Positions 7,914 to 16,900 of a stretch of DNA of 64,000 bases are shown here, in pieces. This DNA is from Thermus oshimai DSM 12092 (lineage in GTDB: Bacteria; Deinococcota; Deinococci; Deinococcales; Thermaceae), in NCBI RefSeq assembly GCF_000373145.1, contig NZ_KB890623.1:33489-97488 (forward strand). The letters run 5' to 3'. Numbering within the stretch: the first letter of the stretch is position 1; each line of letters begins with the position of its first letter. The notes below the pieces were generated by a model, which did no database searches, had not been told where the DNA came from, and saw nothing but the letters and a program-made list of their open reading frames with translations. The position numbers and the translations under genes were made by a program.

Positions 7914-8750
7914 ATGGTCCGCTCCGGGGTGTACACCATCGCCGAGGTGGAGGCCATGACCGGCCTCTCCGCTGAGGTCCTGAGGCAGTGGGAGCGCCGC
8001 TACGGCTTCCCCCGCCCCGAGCGCACCCCTGGGGGGCACCGCCTGTACCGCGAGGAGGACGTGGAGGCCCTCAAGGCCATCCGCCGCTACCTGGAGGAGG
8101 GGGCCACCCCCCAGGCCGCCATCCGCCGCTACCTGGCCCAGGGGGTCCGGCCCCAGGGCTTAGAGGAAGACCTCCTCCAGGCCCTCCTCCAGGCCGACCT
8201 CCCCCGGGCGGAGGCCCTTTTCCGCAAGGGCCTGAGGCTTCTGGGCCCCGAAGGGGCGCTCACGGGGCTTCTCGTCCCCGTGCTCCGGGCGGTGGGGGAG
8301 GCCTGGCACCGGGGGGAGGCCAGCGTGGCCCAGGAGCACCTGGCGAGCCACTTCCTCCGGGCCCGCATGCACGAGCTATTGGACCTGGTGGGCCAGCCCA
8401 AGGGGCCCCCCATCCTGGCCACCACCCCTCCGGGGGAGCGGCACGAGATGGGGGCCATGCTGGCCGCCTACTTCCTGCGCCGGGGGGGGTTGCCCGCCCT
8501 CTACCTGGGCCCCGACACCCCCCTTTCCGACCTCAAGCACCTGGCGGAGCGGCTTTCCGCCCGGGGGGTGGTCCTCTCCGCCCTCCTGCCGGACCCCCTT
8601 AGGGCCCTTCCCGACGGGGCCCTGAAGGGCCTGGCCCCCAAGGTGGTCCTGGGGGGGCAGGGGGCGAGCCCCGAGGAGGCGGCGCGGCTGGGGGCGGTGT
8701 ACGTGGAGGATCTGGAGAGGCTGCCCGAGGTTTGGGAGGAGAGAGCATGA
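7914..8750 (+). CDS. litR: Adenosylcobalamin photoreceptor-repressor LitR/CarH (MerR family)
   Basis: Protein of 278 aa: MerR-type winged helix (about 1-75), a four-helix bundle and a B12-binding Rossmann domain. With the ATG at 7914, the known CarH residues fall at the published numbers: W131 and H132, E141 and H142 in the bundle, and H177 (GERHEMG) as the lower cobalt ligand. This supports the chosen start over the longer upstream frame. AdoCbl drives tetramerisation and repression in the dark; light breaks the Co-C bond and releases DNA. It is followed by ldrP with an ATGA overlap. Confidence 0.93.
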   Translation: MVRSGVYTIAEVEAMTGLSAEVLRQWERRYGFPRPERTPGGHRLYREEDVEALKAIRRYLEEGATPQAAIRRYLAQGVRPQGLEEDLLQALLQADLPRAEALFRKGLRLLGPEGALTGLLVPVLRAVGEAWHRGEASVAQEHLASHFLRARMHELLDLVGQPKGPPILATTPPGERHEMGAMLAAYFLRRGGLPALYLGPDTPLSDLKHLAERLSARGVVLSALLPDPLRALPDGALKGLAPKVVLGGQGASPEEAARLGAVYVEDLERLPEVWEERA

Positions 8751-9334
8751 AACGCTATAGCCGCAAGGAGGCCATCTATCTCGCCGGAGACCGGGCGGAC
8801 ACCCTCTACCGGCTTCAGGAAGGCTTGGTGCGCATCGTGGAACTCCTGCCCGACGGCCGCACCCTCACCCTGCGCCACATCCTCCCCGGGGACTTCTTCG
8901 GGGAGGAGGCCCTGGAGGGGAAGCGCCACCGCTACGCCGCGGAGGCCATGACCGAGGCGGTGGTGGTGGGCCTGGACCCCAAGCGCATGGGCCACGAGGA
9001 GCTCCAGCTGGTGGCCCGCAACCTGGCCCGGCAGATGCGCCGCGTCCAGGCCTACGAGGCCCACCTGCAGACCGGGGAGCTTCGGGCCCGCATCGCCCGC
9101 TACCTCCTCTTCCTGGCGGACACCCCGGCCTCCTTCCGGGACGAAAGGGGCCTTTACGTCACCGCCTCCCACGAGGAGATCGCCGACGCCACCGCTTCCA
9201 CCCGGGAGTCCGTGTCCAAGCTCCTTTCCGAGCTCCGCCGGGAAGGGTTTTTGGAGACCTCCTACCGCCGGGTCTACCTCCTGGACCTAAAGGCCCTCGA
9301 GGCCCTGGCGGAGGGCCAGCTGGAGGCGGCATGA
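8747..9334 (+). CDS. ldrP: CRP/FNR-family activator LdrP
   Basis: Protein of 195 aa with an N-terminal cyclic-nucleotide-binding-like beta barrel (about 1-110, including [11 protein letters not shown]) and a C-terminal winged helix ([19 protein letters not shown]). There is no FNR-type cysteine set. In T. thermophilus the homologue next to litR activates crtB and phr without needing cAMP. The ATG at 8747 overlaps the litR stop, so LitR repression also lowers LdrP and thereby the divergent pigment operon. Confidence 0.88.
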   Translation: MKRYSRKEAIYLAGDRADTLYRLQEGLVRIVELLPDGRTLTLRHILPGDFFGEEALEGKRHRYAAEAMTEAVVVGLDPKRMGHEELQLVARNLARQMRRVQAYEAHLQTGELRARIARYLLFLADTPASFRDERGLYVTASHEEIADATASTRESVSKLLSELRREGFLETSYRRVYLLDLKALEALAEGQLEAA

Positions 9335-10251
9335 GCTGGCCGAGGCCCAGGCTGGTGGTGAGCGCCTGCTTCCTGGGGGCCTTCCGCTACGACGGGGGCC
9401 GGGTGCGGGAGCCGGTCCTCGAGGCCCTCCGCCCCCACGTGGACCTCATCCCCGTCTGCCCCGAGGTGGGGGTGGGCCTGGGGGTGCCCCGGCCCACGGT
9501 GCGCCTGGTGCGCCGGGGGGAAGGGGTGGCCCTGGTCCAGCCGGAAACGGGGGAGGACCTCACCGGAAAGATGGAGGCCTTTTCAGAGCGCTTCCTGGAG
9601 GCCCTTCCCGAGGTGGACGGCTTCCTCCTCAAAAACCGCTCCCCCTCCTGCGCCCTCAAGGACGCCAAGGTCTACGCCCACCCCACCGGCGGGGGCACGG
9701 TGGCCCGGGGCCCCGGGCTTTTTGCCAGGAAGGTTCTGGAGGCCTTTCCCTTCTTCCCCGTGGAGGAGGAGGGGCGGCTAAGGGACCCCGCCATCCTGGC
9801 CTCCTTCCTCACCCGCCTCTTCGCCCTGGCCCGGCTGCGGGAAACCGCCTCCTTAGGGGAGCTCATGGCCTTCCACGCCCGCTACAAGCTCCTCCTCCTG
9901 GCCTACGACCCCCAGGCGGCCCGGGACCTGGGCCGCCTCCTGGCCCGGAGCGCTTCCTTCCTCGAGGCCAAGCGGGCCTACCGGGAGGGGTTTCTCAGGG
10001 CCACGGCCAAGCTTCCCCGCCCTGGGCGGATGGCGGATGCCCTCCTCCACGCCTTCGGGCACCTGGACGGGCTTTCCCGGGAGGAGAAGGCCTACTTCCT
10101 GGAAAGGCTTAGGGACTTCCGGGAGGGGCGGCTTTCCCTGGAGGCCCTCCTCACCCTCCTCCGGGCCTGGGCCCTGCGCTTCAGGGCCCCCTACCTCGAG
10201 GCCCAGGCCCTCCTGGAACCCTTCCCACCGGCCCTGAAGGGGGTAGCCTAA
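9331..10251 (+). CDS. DUF523-DUF1722 (YbgA-like) protein
   Basis: Protein of 306 aa. The N-terminal DUF523 domain has SACFLGAFRYDGG, CPEVGVGLGVPRP and LKNRSPSCALKD, with conserved cysteines that may hold metal. The C-terminal DUF1722/YbgA domain contains FHARYKLLLLAYD. The biochemical function is not established; in other bacteria this fusion is often found beside photolyase genes. The ATG overlaps the ldrP stop (ATGA), making it a member of the light-controlled litR operon. Confidence 0.85.
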   Translation: MSWPRPRLVVSACFLGAFRYDGGRVREPVLEALRPHVDLIPVCPEVGVGLGVPRPTVRLVRRGEGVALVQPETGEDLTGKMEAFSERFLEALPEVDGFLLKNRSPSCALKDAKVYAHPTGGGTVARGPGLFARKVLEAFPFFPVEEEGRLRDPAILASFLTRLFALARLRETASLGELMAFHARYKLLLLAYDPQAARDLGRLLARSASFLEAKRAYREGFLRATAKLPRPGRMADALLHAFGHLDGLSREEKAYFLERLRDFREGRLSLEALLTLLRAWALRFRAPYLEAQALLEPFPPALKGVA

Positions 10252-10255
10252 AGGG

Positions 10256-11119
10256 ATGCGGGTCCTGGTCATCGGCGGCACGGGGTTCCTCGGGGGGTAT
10301 GTCCTTAAGGCCCTCCTGGAAAGGGGCCACACCCCCCTGGTCCTGGCCCGCCGCCCCCGCCCCCTGCCCGAAGGGGTCCGGTACCTTCCTGGGGACATCA
10401 CCCGGGAGGTGCCCGACCTTAGAGGGGTGGAGGCCGTCTTCTACCTGGCGGGGATCATCCGGGAGCGGGGCCAGACCTTCCGGGAGGTGCACGTGGAGGG
10501 GGTGCGGAACACCCTGAGGGCCATGGAGCGCTCCGGGGTGGACCGCCTGGTCCACCTCTCGGCCCTGGGGGCGAGGAGGGGCACGGGAAGCCGCTACTTT
10601 GAGACCAAGGCCGAGGCGGAAGCGCTCATCGCCCAAAGCGGCCTAAAGGCCACCCTCCTCCGCCCGAGCCTCATCTTTGGCCCGGGGGACGAGTTTTTTG
10701 GAAAGATCCTGAGGGGCCTGGTCTGCCAGCCCCTCCCCTTCGTGCCCCTCCTGGGGGATGGGGGCTTTCCCTTCCGGCCCGTCTACGCGGGGGACGTGGC
10801 GGAGGTGGCCGTGGGGGCCTTGGAAAAGGGGGTCTTTGGCCCCTTGGACCTGGTGGGGCCCAAGGAGTACACCCTTAGGGGCCTTCTGGAGCTCGTGATG
10901 GAGGCGGTGGGCCGGAAGAAGCCCTTCTTTCCCATCCCCCTTCCCCTCCTGGACCTCCTGGTTCCCCTCCTCTCCCCCCTGCCCTTCGCCCCCATCACCC
11001 TGGACCAGTACCGGATGCTCAAGCTGGGGAACACCGCCCCCTTCCCCGAGGCCCTAAAGGGCCTCCTCCCGCGCCCCACGCCCCTGGAGGAGGTCCTGCC
11101 CCGCTACCTCCGGTGCTAG
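10256..11119 (+). CDS. NAD(P)-binding epimerase/NDUFA9-like protein
   Basis: Atypical SDR of 287 aa starting with the Rossmann motif VIGGTGFLGGYVL. It keeps HLSALGA and RPSLIFGPGDEFF stretches typical of the complex I NDUFA9-like subgroup, whose members often act in lipid or quinone metabolism. It is the last gene of the litR-ldrP operon (4 nt after the previous stop), so a role in membrane or pigment protection is possible. Its 3' end overlaps the convergent YedE gene by 66 nt. Confidence 0.82.
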   Translation: MRVLVIGGTGFLGGYVLKALLERGHTPLVLARRPRPLPEGVRYLPGDITREVPDLRGVEAVFYLAGIIRERGQTFREVHVEGVRNTLRAMERSGVDRLVHLSALGARRGTGSRYFETKAEAEALIAQSGLKATLLRPSLIFGPGDEFFGKILRGLVCQPLPFVPLLGDGGFPFRPVYAGDVAEVAVGALEKGVFGPLDLVGPKEYTLRGLLELVMEAVGRKKPFFPIPLPLLDLLVPLLSPLPFAPITLDQYRMLKLGNTAPFPEALKGLLPRPTPLEEVLPRYLRC

Positions 11120-12265
11120 GCGGCAAAGGGGCCTGAGCCGCATCCCTAAGGCGGTGCCCAAGAGGGCGGCAAGCCCCCAGACGTAGCCGTGGAGGCTGAA
11201 GGAGGCCACCCCGCCTAGGTAGGCCCCGATGTTGCACCCGGAGGCCAGCCGGGCCCCATAGCCCATGAGCACCCCGCCCAGGAAGACCCCGAGGAGGGTG
11301 GATAGGGGAATCCGGCGGGGGTCCTGGAAGCGGAGGTTGCCCCCCAAGGCCGCCCCCAGGAAGGCCCCCAGGAAAAGCCCGAAGTCCATGACGCTGGTGG
11401 GGTCCTGGAGGACGCTTCCCATGAGCCTCTCCGCGAACTCCGGGGCCTGGAAGAGGGCCCAGTCCAAGACGGGGACCCCCAAGGCCTCCGCCAGCTTCCC
11501 GCCCCAGAGGGCGAAGGCCGAGGTGATGCCCCACGGCCGCCCCAAAAGGAGCAGGGTGAGGAGGCTTCCCAGGGCCAGGGCCAAGGCCCCCACCCCCAAG
11601 GACCAGGGCCCAAAGAGGGGGTGGCCCTGCCCCTGCCAGAGGGGCTCCACCCGCCCCCTGCGCGCCCGCTCCACCCGGGCCACCAGGAGGTAAAGCCCGA
11701 GGAGAAGGGCCATCCAAAGGGCGTAGCCCAGAACCGCCCCCCAAGGCCCCCCGAACCACTCCAGGGCGCTGCCCGGGGCCAACTGGGGCAGGCCCTGCCA
11801 GTAGGGGAGGTGGAAGACCCCGAGCAGGGAGCCCACCATGAACCCGAGGAGGGTGAAAAGCCCCCGGGTGTCCCCGCTCCCCGTGTGGTAGAGGGTGCCC
11901 GAGGCGCACCCGTCCCCAAGCTGCATCCCGATTCCGAAGAGGAAGGCCCCCAGGAGGAGCCCCACCCCCAGGGGCACCACGAACCCCGAGGCCATCCCCG
12001 TGGCCAGGAAGGGGGCGAAGAGGGTGGCGGTGAGGGCGAAGAGGAGGAAGTGGGCCCGGATCAGGCGGCTTTCCCCCGTGAGGAGGAAGCGCCGGAAGCC
12101 CGAGGCGAAGCCGAAGCGGGCGTGGAAGAGGGCCAGGCCCAGCCACACCCCAAGCCAGAAGGCCAGGACCAACCTTAGGCCCCCCGCCTGGAGGACGGCC
12201 CAGGAGAGGGCCAGGGCCGAGAGGCCGAAGACCAGGAGGGGTAAGGGTTGGGGACGCCGCGCCAT
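11054..12265 (-). CDS. YeeE/YedE (TsuA-like) sulfur-compound transporter
   Basis: Multi-spanning membrane protein of 403 aa with duplicated halves. Each half carries the family cysteine motif (GDGCASGTLYH and ASGCNIGAYLGG) that guides thiosulfate or other sulfur species through the pore. The start is placed at the ATG at 12265 because a TATATT box ends 6 nt before it; an ATG five codons upstream lies inside that box. The neighbouring sulfur-oxyanion-reductase-like operon makes a sulfur substrate likely. Confidence 0.86.
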   Translation of the reverse strand: MARRPQPLPLLVFGLSALALSWAVLQAGGLRLVLAFWLGVWLGLALFHARFGFASGFRRFLLTGESRLIRAHFLLFALTATLFAPFLATGMASGFVVPLGVGLLLGAFLFGIGMQLGDGCASGTLYHTGSGDTRGLFTLLGFMVGSLLGVFHLPYWQGLPQLAPGSALEWFGGPWGAVLGYALWMALLLGLYLLVARVERARRGRVEPLWQGQGHPLFGPWSLGVGALALALGSLLTLLLLGRPWGITSAFALWGGKLAEALGVPVLDWALFQAPEFAERLMGSVLQDPTSVMDFGLFLGAFLGAALGGNLRFQDPRRIPLSTLLGVFLGGVLMGYGARLASGCNIGAYLGGVASFSLHGYVWGLAALLGTALGMRLRPLCRLAPEVAGQDLLQGRGAREEAL

Positions 12266-12271
12266 GGCTTC

Positions 12272-12299
12272 AATATACATATGAGCACATTAAAGTCAA
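12272..12299 (-). promoter_or_regulatory. Leaderless promoter of the YedE gene
   Basis: On the minus strand TTGACT (12299-12294), 16 nt spacer, TATATT (12277-12272), then 6 nt to the ATG at 12265. The transcript would begin at the initiation codon itself. Confidence 0.68.
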
Positions 12300-12324
12300 G
12301 GGTATGTTTCGCCCCGCAAAACGC

Positions 12325-12352
12325 GCCCCGGGGGACCCTAAGCCCCCGGGGC
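12325..12352 (-). terminator. Hairpin terminator after the ttr-like operon
   Basis: A perfect 10-bp stem GCCCCGGGGG / CCCCCGGGGC with an 8-nt loop lies 11 nt beyond the DOMON gene stop. On the minus strand a short TTTT run follows several bases later. It separates the molybdoenzyme operon from the YedE promoter. Confidence 0.65.
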
Positions 12353-12362
12353 CTAAAGGGCT

Positions 12363-12923
12363 TTAGAAGGCGAAGTCCTCCACGTACCAGCGCTCGGTCT
12401 TCTTGTGCTCCTCCTTGGGGTCCATCTTTTCCGCGTGGGCCAGGAGGAGGATGAGCTTCCGGCCGGCGGCGAGGTCCACGTCGGTGGGCTCCCCGGTCTT
12501 CAGCTTCCGGCTCCACTCCACACTCCAGCGGCCCCCCTCGTGGGTGGCGGCGCTGGCCAGGATGGAGTTCTTGCCCCCCTCCTTGTCGTCGGGTACGGGC
12601 GCGCCGGTGCGCTTGGTCTGGTACATGTCCAGGGCCACCAGCTTGCCCCCTTCCAGGTAGAAGAGGTACTGGTCCGCCCCCTGCTTCTTGTTGGTCTTCT
12701 CCGAGAGGAACCCAACCCCGATCCAGCCCTTGCTCTCGCCCTCGAGGGCCAGGTAGAGGGTATCCCCCACGATGCTCCAGTAGAGGGTGATCCCCGACTT
12801 ATCGTGCTTGTAACTCTTGGCGTACTCGCCCGCGGCGATCTTGCCGTCCACCTTGGGGGCCTGCGCCAGGGCCAGGCCCAACGCCACCATCCCGAACCAG
12901 AGTAGGCCTTTGATCTTCTCCAT
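12363..12923 (-). CDS. Secreted DOMON-like protein (possible heme-binding electron-transfer subunit)
   Basis: Protein of 186 aa with a signal peptide (MEKIKGLLWFGMVALGLALA) and a beta-rich body. VDGKIAAGEYAKS and LYWSIVGDTLYLALEGES are characteristic of DOMON / ethylbenzene-dehydrogenase-gamma-like domains, which bind b-type heme or sugar. As the last gene of the molybdoenzyme operon it may carry electrons to or from the exported catalytic subunit. Heme ligands cannot be assigned from sequence alone. Confidence 0.75.
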   Translation of the reverse strand: MEKIKGLLWFGMVALGLALAQAPKVDGKIAAGEYAKSYKHDKSGITLYWSIVGDTLYLALEGESKGWIGVGFLSEKTNKKQGADQYLFYLEGGKLVALDMYQTKRTGAPVPDDKEGGKNSILASAATHEGGRWSVEWSRKLKTGEPTDVDLAAGRKLILLLAHAEKMDPKEEHKKTERWYVEDFAF

Positions 12924-12925
12924 GC

Positions 12926-13375
12926 TTACCTCCCGTCCCGTATGGTTATCCCCACCACAAAGGCCACGGCCCCCACGTGGGTGTGGGCCAAAGCCGCCAG
13001 CACCGGCCGGCTTCCTTTAAAAGCCTCCAGGAACCCCGAGAGGCTCCAAAGGCTCACCTCCGCGTCCTGGGCGTTCCAGAGGAGGTGGTAGTAGGCCCCC
13101 AGGACCCCGGTGAGGACGCTCGCCAGCATCCAGAGGAGGAAGGGGTAGCGCACCCAGGGCCCCCGGTGGAAGAACATGAGGAAGGTCAAGGGGGCCCCCA
13201 CCAGGGAGACGTAGAAGGGGATGCGGCTCTGCCAGCTCTCCGTCCAGTGGTCCAGGACCCAGTGCTCCATGCCGTAGAAGAGGAACCCCACTAGGGCGAT
13301 GAGGAGGAAGGTGCTCTGCAGGAACTCCAGGAGGCGCTCCTCCTCGGTTTGGGCTTTGATGAGGGCTTCGATCAT
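12926..13375 (-). CDS. Four-helix membrane protein, paralogue 2
   Basis: Integral membrane protein of 149 aa that I do not recognise. It shares with the upstream gene HWTExWQSRIPF, ASVLTGxLGAY, a histidine in YHLLWN, and SRPVLAALA...TH. Three histidines are common to both copies and could ligate heme. The two genes are a tandem duplication within the molybdoenzyme operon, in the place where a NrfD/PsrC-type membrane anchor is usually found. It starts 12 nt after the previous stop. Confidence 0.78.
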   Translation of the reverse strand: MIEALIKAQTEEERLLEFLQSTFLLIALVGFLFYGMEHWVLDHWTESWQSRIPFYVSLVGAPLTFLMFFHRGPWVRYPFLLWMLASVLTGVLGAYYHLLWNAQDAEVSLWSLSGFLEAFKGSRPVLAALAHTHVGAVAFVVGITIRDGR

Positions 13376-13387
13376 CCTGCACCTCCT

Positions 13388-13825
13388 TCAGCGGGCCCGG
13401 TAGATGGAGAGGAGGCCCGTGACCCCCATGTGGGTGAAGGCTAGGGCCGCCAAAACCGGCCGGCTTCCCGCCATGGCCTCCATGGCGGCTGCAAAGTCCC
13501 AGTCCACCTCCCCCTCAAAGTTCCAGAGAAGGTGGAAGTAGGCCCCCAAGGCCCCGGTGAGCACCGAGGCCCACATGGTGAGGAGGAAGGCCCAGCGCAC
13601 CCAGGAGGTCTTCCGGTCAAAGAGCACCCACAGGGTGAAGATAAACCCCGGCACCGCCACGAAGAAGGGGATGCGGCTTTGCCAGGCCTCCGTCCAGTGT
13701 TCCAAAAGGAGGAGCTCCAAAGGGTACATGACCCAGCCCACCAGGCAGAGGAGGAGCATCACCGTGCGGATGAACTCCAGCGCCCACCGGGCTTGGCCTT
13801 TTGCTTCGCGCAGAGCGGGAATCAC
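13388..13825 (-). CDS. Four-helix membrane protein, paralogue 1
   Basis: Integral membrane protein of 145 aa, clearly homologous to the next gene. Shared elements are LEHWTEAWQSRIPFF (near residue 40), ASVLTGALGAYFHLLWN (near 90) and GSRPVLAALAFTHMG near the C-terminus. No known family is evident. The pair may form a heterodimeric quinone-reactive anchor for the Tat-exported molybdoenzyme; this is inferred only from position and the conserved histidines. Confidence 0.78.
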   Translation of the reverse strand: MIPALREAKGQARWALEFIRTVMLLLCLVGWVMYPLELLLLEHWTEAWQSRIPFFVAVPGFIFTLWVLFDRKTSWVRWAFLLTMWASVLTGALGAYFHLLWNFEGEVDWDFAAAMEAMAGSRPVLAALAFTHMGVTGLLSIYRAR

Positions 13826-13880
13826 GCCTTCACCTCCTTACCCCCAAGCAAAACCTTACCATGGGTATCCTAGTAGCTTT

Positions 13881-13906
13881 GTCCCCCCGGGTGGCCCCGG
13901 GGGGAC
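13881..13906 (-). terminator. Intercistronic hairpin after the catalytic subunit
   Basis: Perfect 11-bp inverted repeat GTCCCCCCGGG / CCCGGGGGGAC with a 4-nt loop, six bases past the stop of the molybdoenzyme A subunit and before the membrane-protein genes. There is no U-tract, so it may be a partial terminator or an mRNA-stabilising stem that sets subunit ratios. Confidence 0.55.
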
Positions 13907-13911
13907 TTGGG

Positions 13912-16900
13912 CTAGACAGGGATGAGGTTGACCTTGGTCTCGTAGAAGACCACGCTACCCCCCACGGTGTCCGTGAGGGCCATGTCCTTCAGGTAGGGGT
14001 CCAGGCGCATGGCGGCGTTGGCGTGGACCCCCTGGGCCCGGCGGGGGTCCCCCTTGAGGACCTGCCCGTTCACCACGATGTCTGTGGCCCCGTAGGCCCA
14101 GTGGCCCCAGCCCAGGGCGAAGGACACGCACCCCGGGCGCATCCCCTGGACCACCTTCACCTTCCCCACCATGGGCTTCTTGCCGAAAGGCCCCAGGTCC
14201 CACTCCCCTTTGGGGTTGGTGGCGGAGACCACCCTGACCTTCTGCCCGTCCTTAAGGCCCAGGCGCTGGGCGTCTTCCGCGCTCACCAGGAGGGCGTTTT
14301 CCGGCTTGATGCTGAGGAGCCAGTAGTTGCTTACGGTGCGGCTCTTGGTCTGGAGGATGTCCCGGTGGGTGAGGAGGGTGAGGCCGTAACCGGGGTCGGC
14401 GAGGGGGTTCCCCAGGACGTCCCGGTAGGGGGGGAGGTAGGTGGGCAGGGGCCCGTAGGGCTTCCCGGTCATGGCGTTCTTGGAGAGGAGCTGCTTCTCC
14501 AGGAAGAGATTCACCTGCTTCCCGTAGCGGTTGGCCACCAGGTCGTTCTGGGCGTAGGCCTTGGCGAACTCCTGGAAGCGCCCGCCCCGGTTCAGGAGGT
14601 AGACCACCCGCCTAAAGAGCCCCTCGTCCCCCACCGCTTCCCGCCAGCGGTTCTCGTCAAAGACCGAAGGGGGGAGGTGGCGGCGGGCCTTCCGGAAGAC
14701 CTGAAGCTCCCTCTCGTCCGCCTCGGGCAGGGCCTCCGAGCCGTCCGCCTTCTCCCCGAAGGCCAGGTTGGCCGCCAGCTTCAGGTAGAAGTGGTCCATG
14801 TGGGTGAAGGGCATGCCGTTGGCGAAGCCCTTTTCCCCGAAGCCCGGAACCCCAAGCCGCTCCGCCAGGGCCAGGAGGAAGCTTTCCAGAGAGATGGGCA
14901 TCCGCTGGCCGAAGACCTCCACCTCCTCGGGGATGGGGGGGATGGCGGGCTGGCGCACGGGCTGGACCTTCCAGATGATGGAGGGGTGGGAGCCGTGGAA
15001 CTCCCAGCGCTCGAGGTAGGAGAGGTCGGGGATGATGTAGTCCGCGAAGAGGTAGGAGTCCCCCACCACGATGTCAAAGGCCACGATGAGGGGGATCTGG
15101 TCCGGGTCCAGCATGGCCCGGATCTGCTCGTGCCCGCCCGGAAGGGCGTAGGCCGGGGAGCCCATGTAGTGGAAGAGAATCTTCACCGGGTAGGGGTAGC
15201 CCTGGGCCGCGGAGGGCAGGATCTCCTGGTAGACGTCCGAGGCGTGGGGGTACCAGGGGCGCTTGGCGGGGTAGCCCTGGAAGAGGGTGGTGTCCTCGTA
15301 CTTCACCTCGTGGCGGATGAGGCTGATGCCGAAGGGGCTTAGGGGCTTGGGGTGGAGCTTGCTTAAGGCGAAGGGCCCGCCCGCCTTGCCCCCGGTGATG
15401 TCGTAGGTGCTGGCCTGGACGAACCCCCCCTGGTGGTCCAGGTTGCCCACGAGGACGTTCACCGCAAACCAGGCGAAGACGTTGTAGAAGCCGTTGGTGT
15501 GCTGGCTGGCCCCCCGGTGGACGTCCACCACCGCTTTCTTGCCGTACTGGGCAAACTTCTCCGCCAGGAAGCGGATGTCCTCCTCCCTCACCCCGGCGAG
15601 GGCGGCCCAGGTCTTCACCTGGTGCTTGAAGGCCTCTTCCTTTAGGAGCTGGAGGGCGCTTTTCACCGGGATCCCCTCCAGGCGGGTGTCCACGAAAAGC
15701 TCCCCGAAGGCCGCCTGGGTTTCATCGTTGGGGTTGAAGGCCAGGGGCCGCCCTTGTGCCAGGACCACGGGGGCGTCCAGCTCCACCTCCTTGTCCCCCA
15801 CCTTGGCCTTGGGCTTGGGAAGGCCCAGGTCGCTGGCCCTGAGGAGCCGTTCTGGCTGGCCGTCTTTCATCTTCACCAGCCAGGCGGCGTTGCTCCAGGT
15901 GCTTTCCCCGATGGCCTTGGCCGCGGCCTTGTTGGCGGCGGAGAGGAAGCGGCGGTCAATCTTGTCCCACTCCAGGAGGAGGCGGATGACCCCGAGGGCG
16001 ATGGCCGCGTCGTGGCCCGGCTTGGGGGCGATCCAGCGGCTGGCCCCCTTGATGCCCTTCTGCCCCCTGGGGTCCACGATGGCGTACTCCAGTTCTCCCT
16101 TGGCCGCCCGTTCCGTGATCCAGCCCACCCGCAAGGGGGGCCCGTAGTTCCCCTCGAAGACGTTGGCCCCCACGAAGACCACGAAGCGGGCCTTGGAGAG
16201 GTCCGCCTGCCAGTAGAACTTGGCCCCCCCAGACCAGGAGAGCTTGCCCGAAGCGTCAAAGGTGGGCTGCTCGCTCATGGCCTTGCCGGTGAAGTACATG
16301 GAGCCCTGGCAGACGGTGGTGTGGCCGTGGAGGTTCACGGTGCCTAGGCCCTGGCCGAAGAACCAGCGGATGAACTCGCTCCGCCCCGCCTTGAGCCGGC
16401 CCCAGGCGAAGACCACCTGGTTGTTCTTGGGCCCCAGGTCGGGGTGGTCGGGGTGGATGAGGGTGTGGAGGTGTTCCCTGAAGTCTTCCTTGAACTTCTC
16501 CACCAGCGCCTTTTTCTTGGCGGGGTCCTTCTCCGCCCAGATGGCCTTCACCGCGTCCCCCATGGCCTTCATCACCTGGGGGTCCCGGAGGGCCCAGACC
16601 TCCTTAAGGCCGGGGTAGTGGCGTTCGTCGCCGATCTCCTTGAAAAGCTGCCCCCCCTCCACGATCTCCCGCACCGCCTGCTCAAAGGGGATCTCCACCC
16701 ACTTGCCGCTGCCCCGGGGGCCGGCCCGCTTCAGGACCCGGCGGACGCGGTAGGGGTCGTAGGCGGTCTGGATGCCCGCCTGGCCCTTGGGGCAGAGGGC
16801 CCCGTCCACCTTGGCCAGGGTCTCTAGGTCCGTATTCAGGGGCAGGTGGGGCCGGAAGGTCCAGGGGGAGAGGGGGTTGCCGTCCATCTTGGCCGCCACG

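Noticed and set aside
13801..15342. Long plus-strand frame opposite the molybdoenzyme subunit
   Set aside because: Same shadow pattern in very GC-rich coding DNA; composition is repetitive and the minus-strand gene has clear cofactor motifs.
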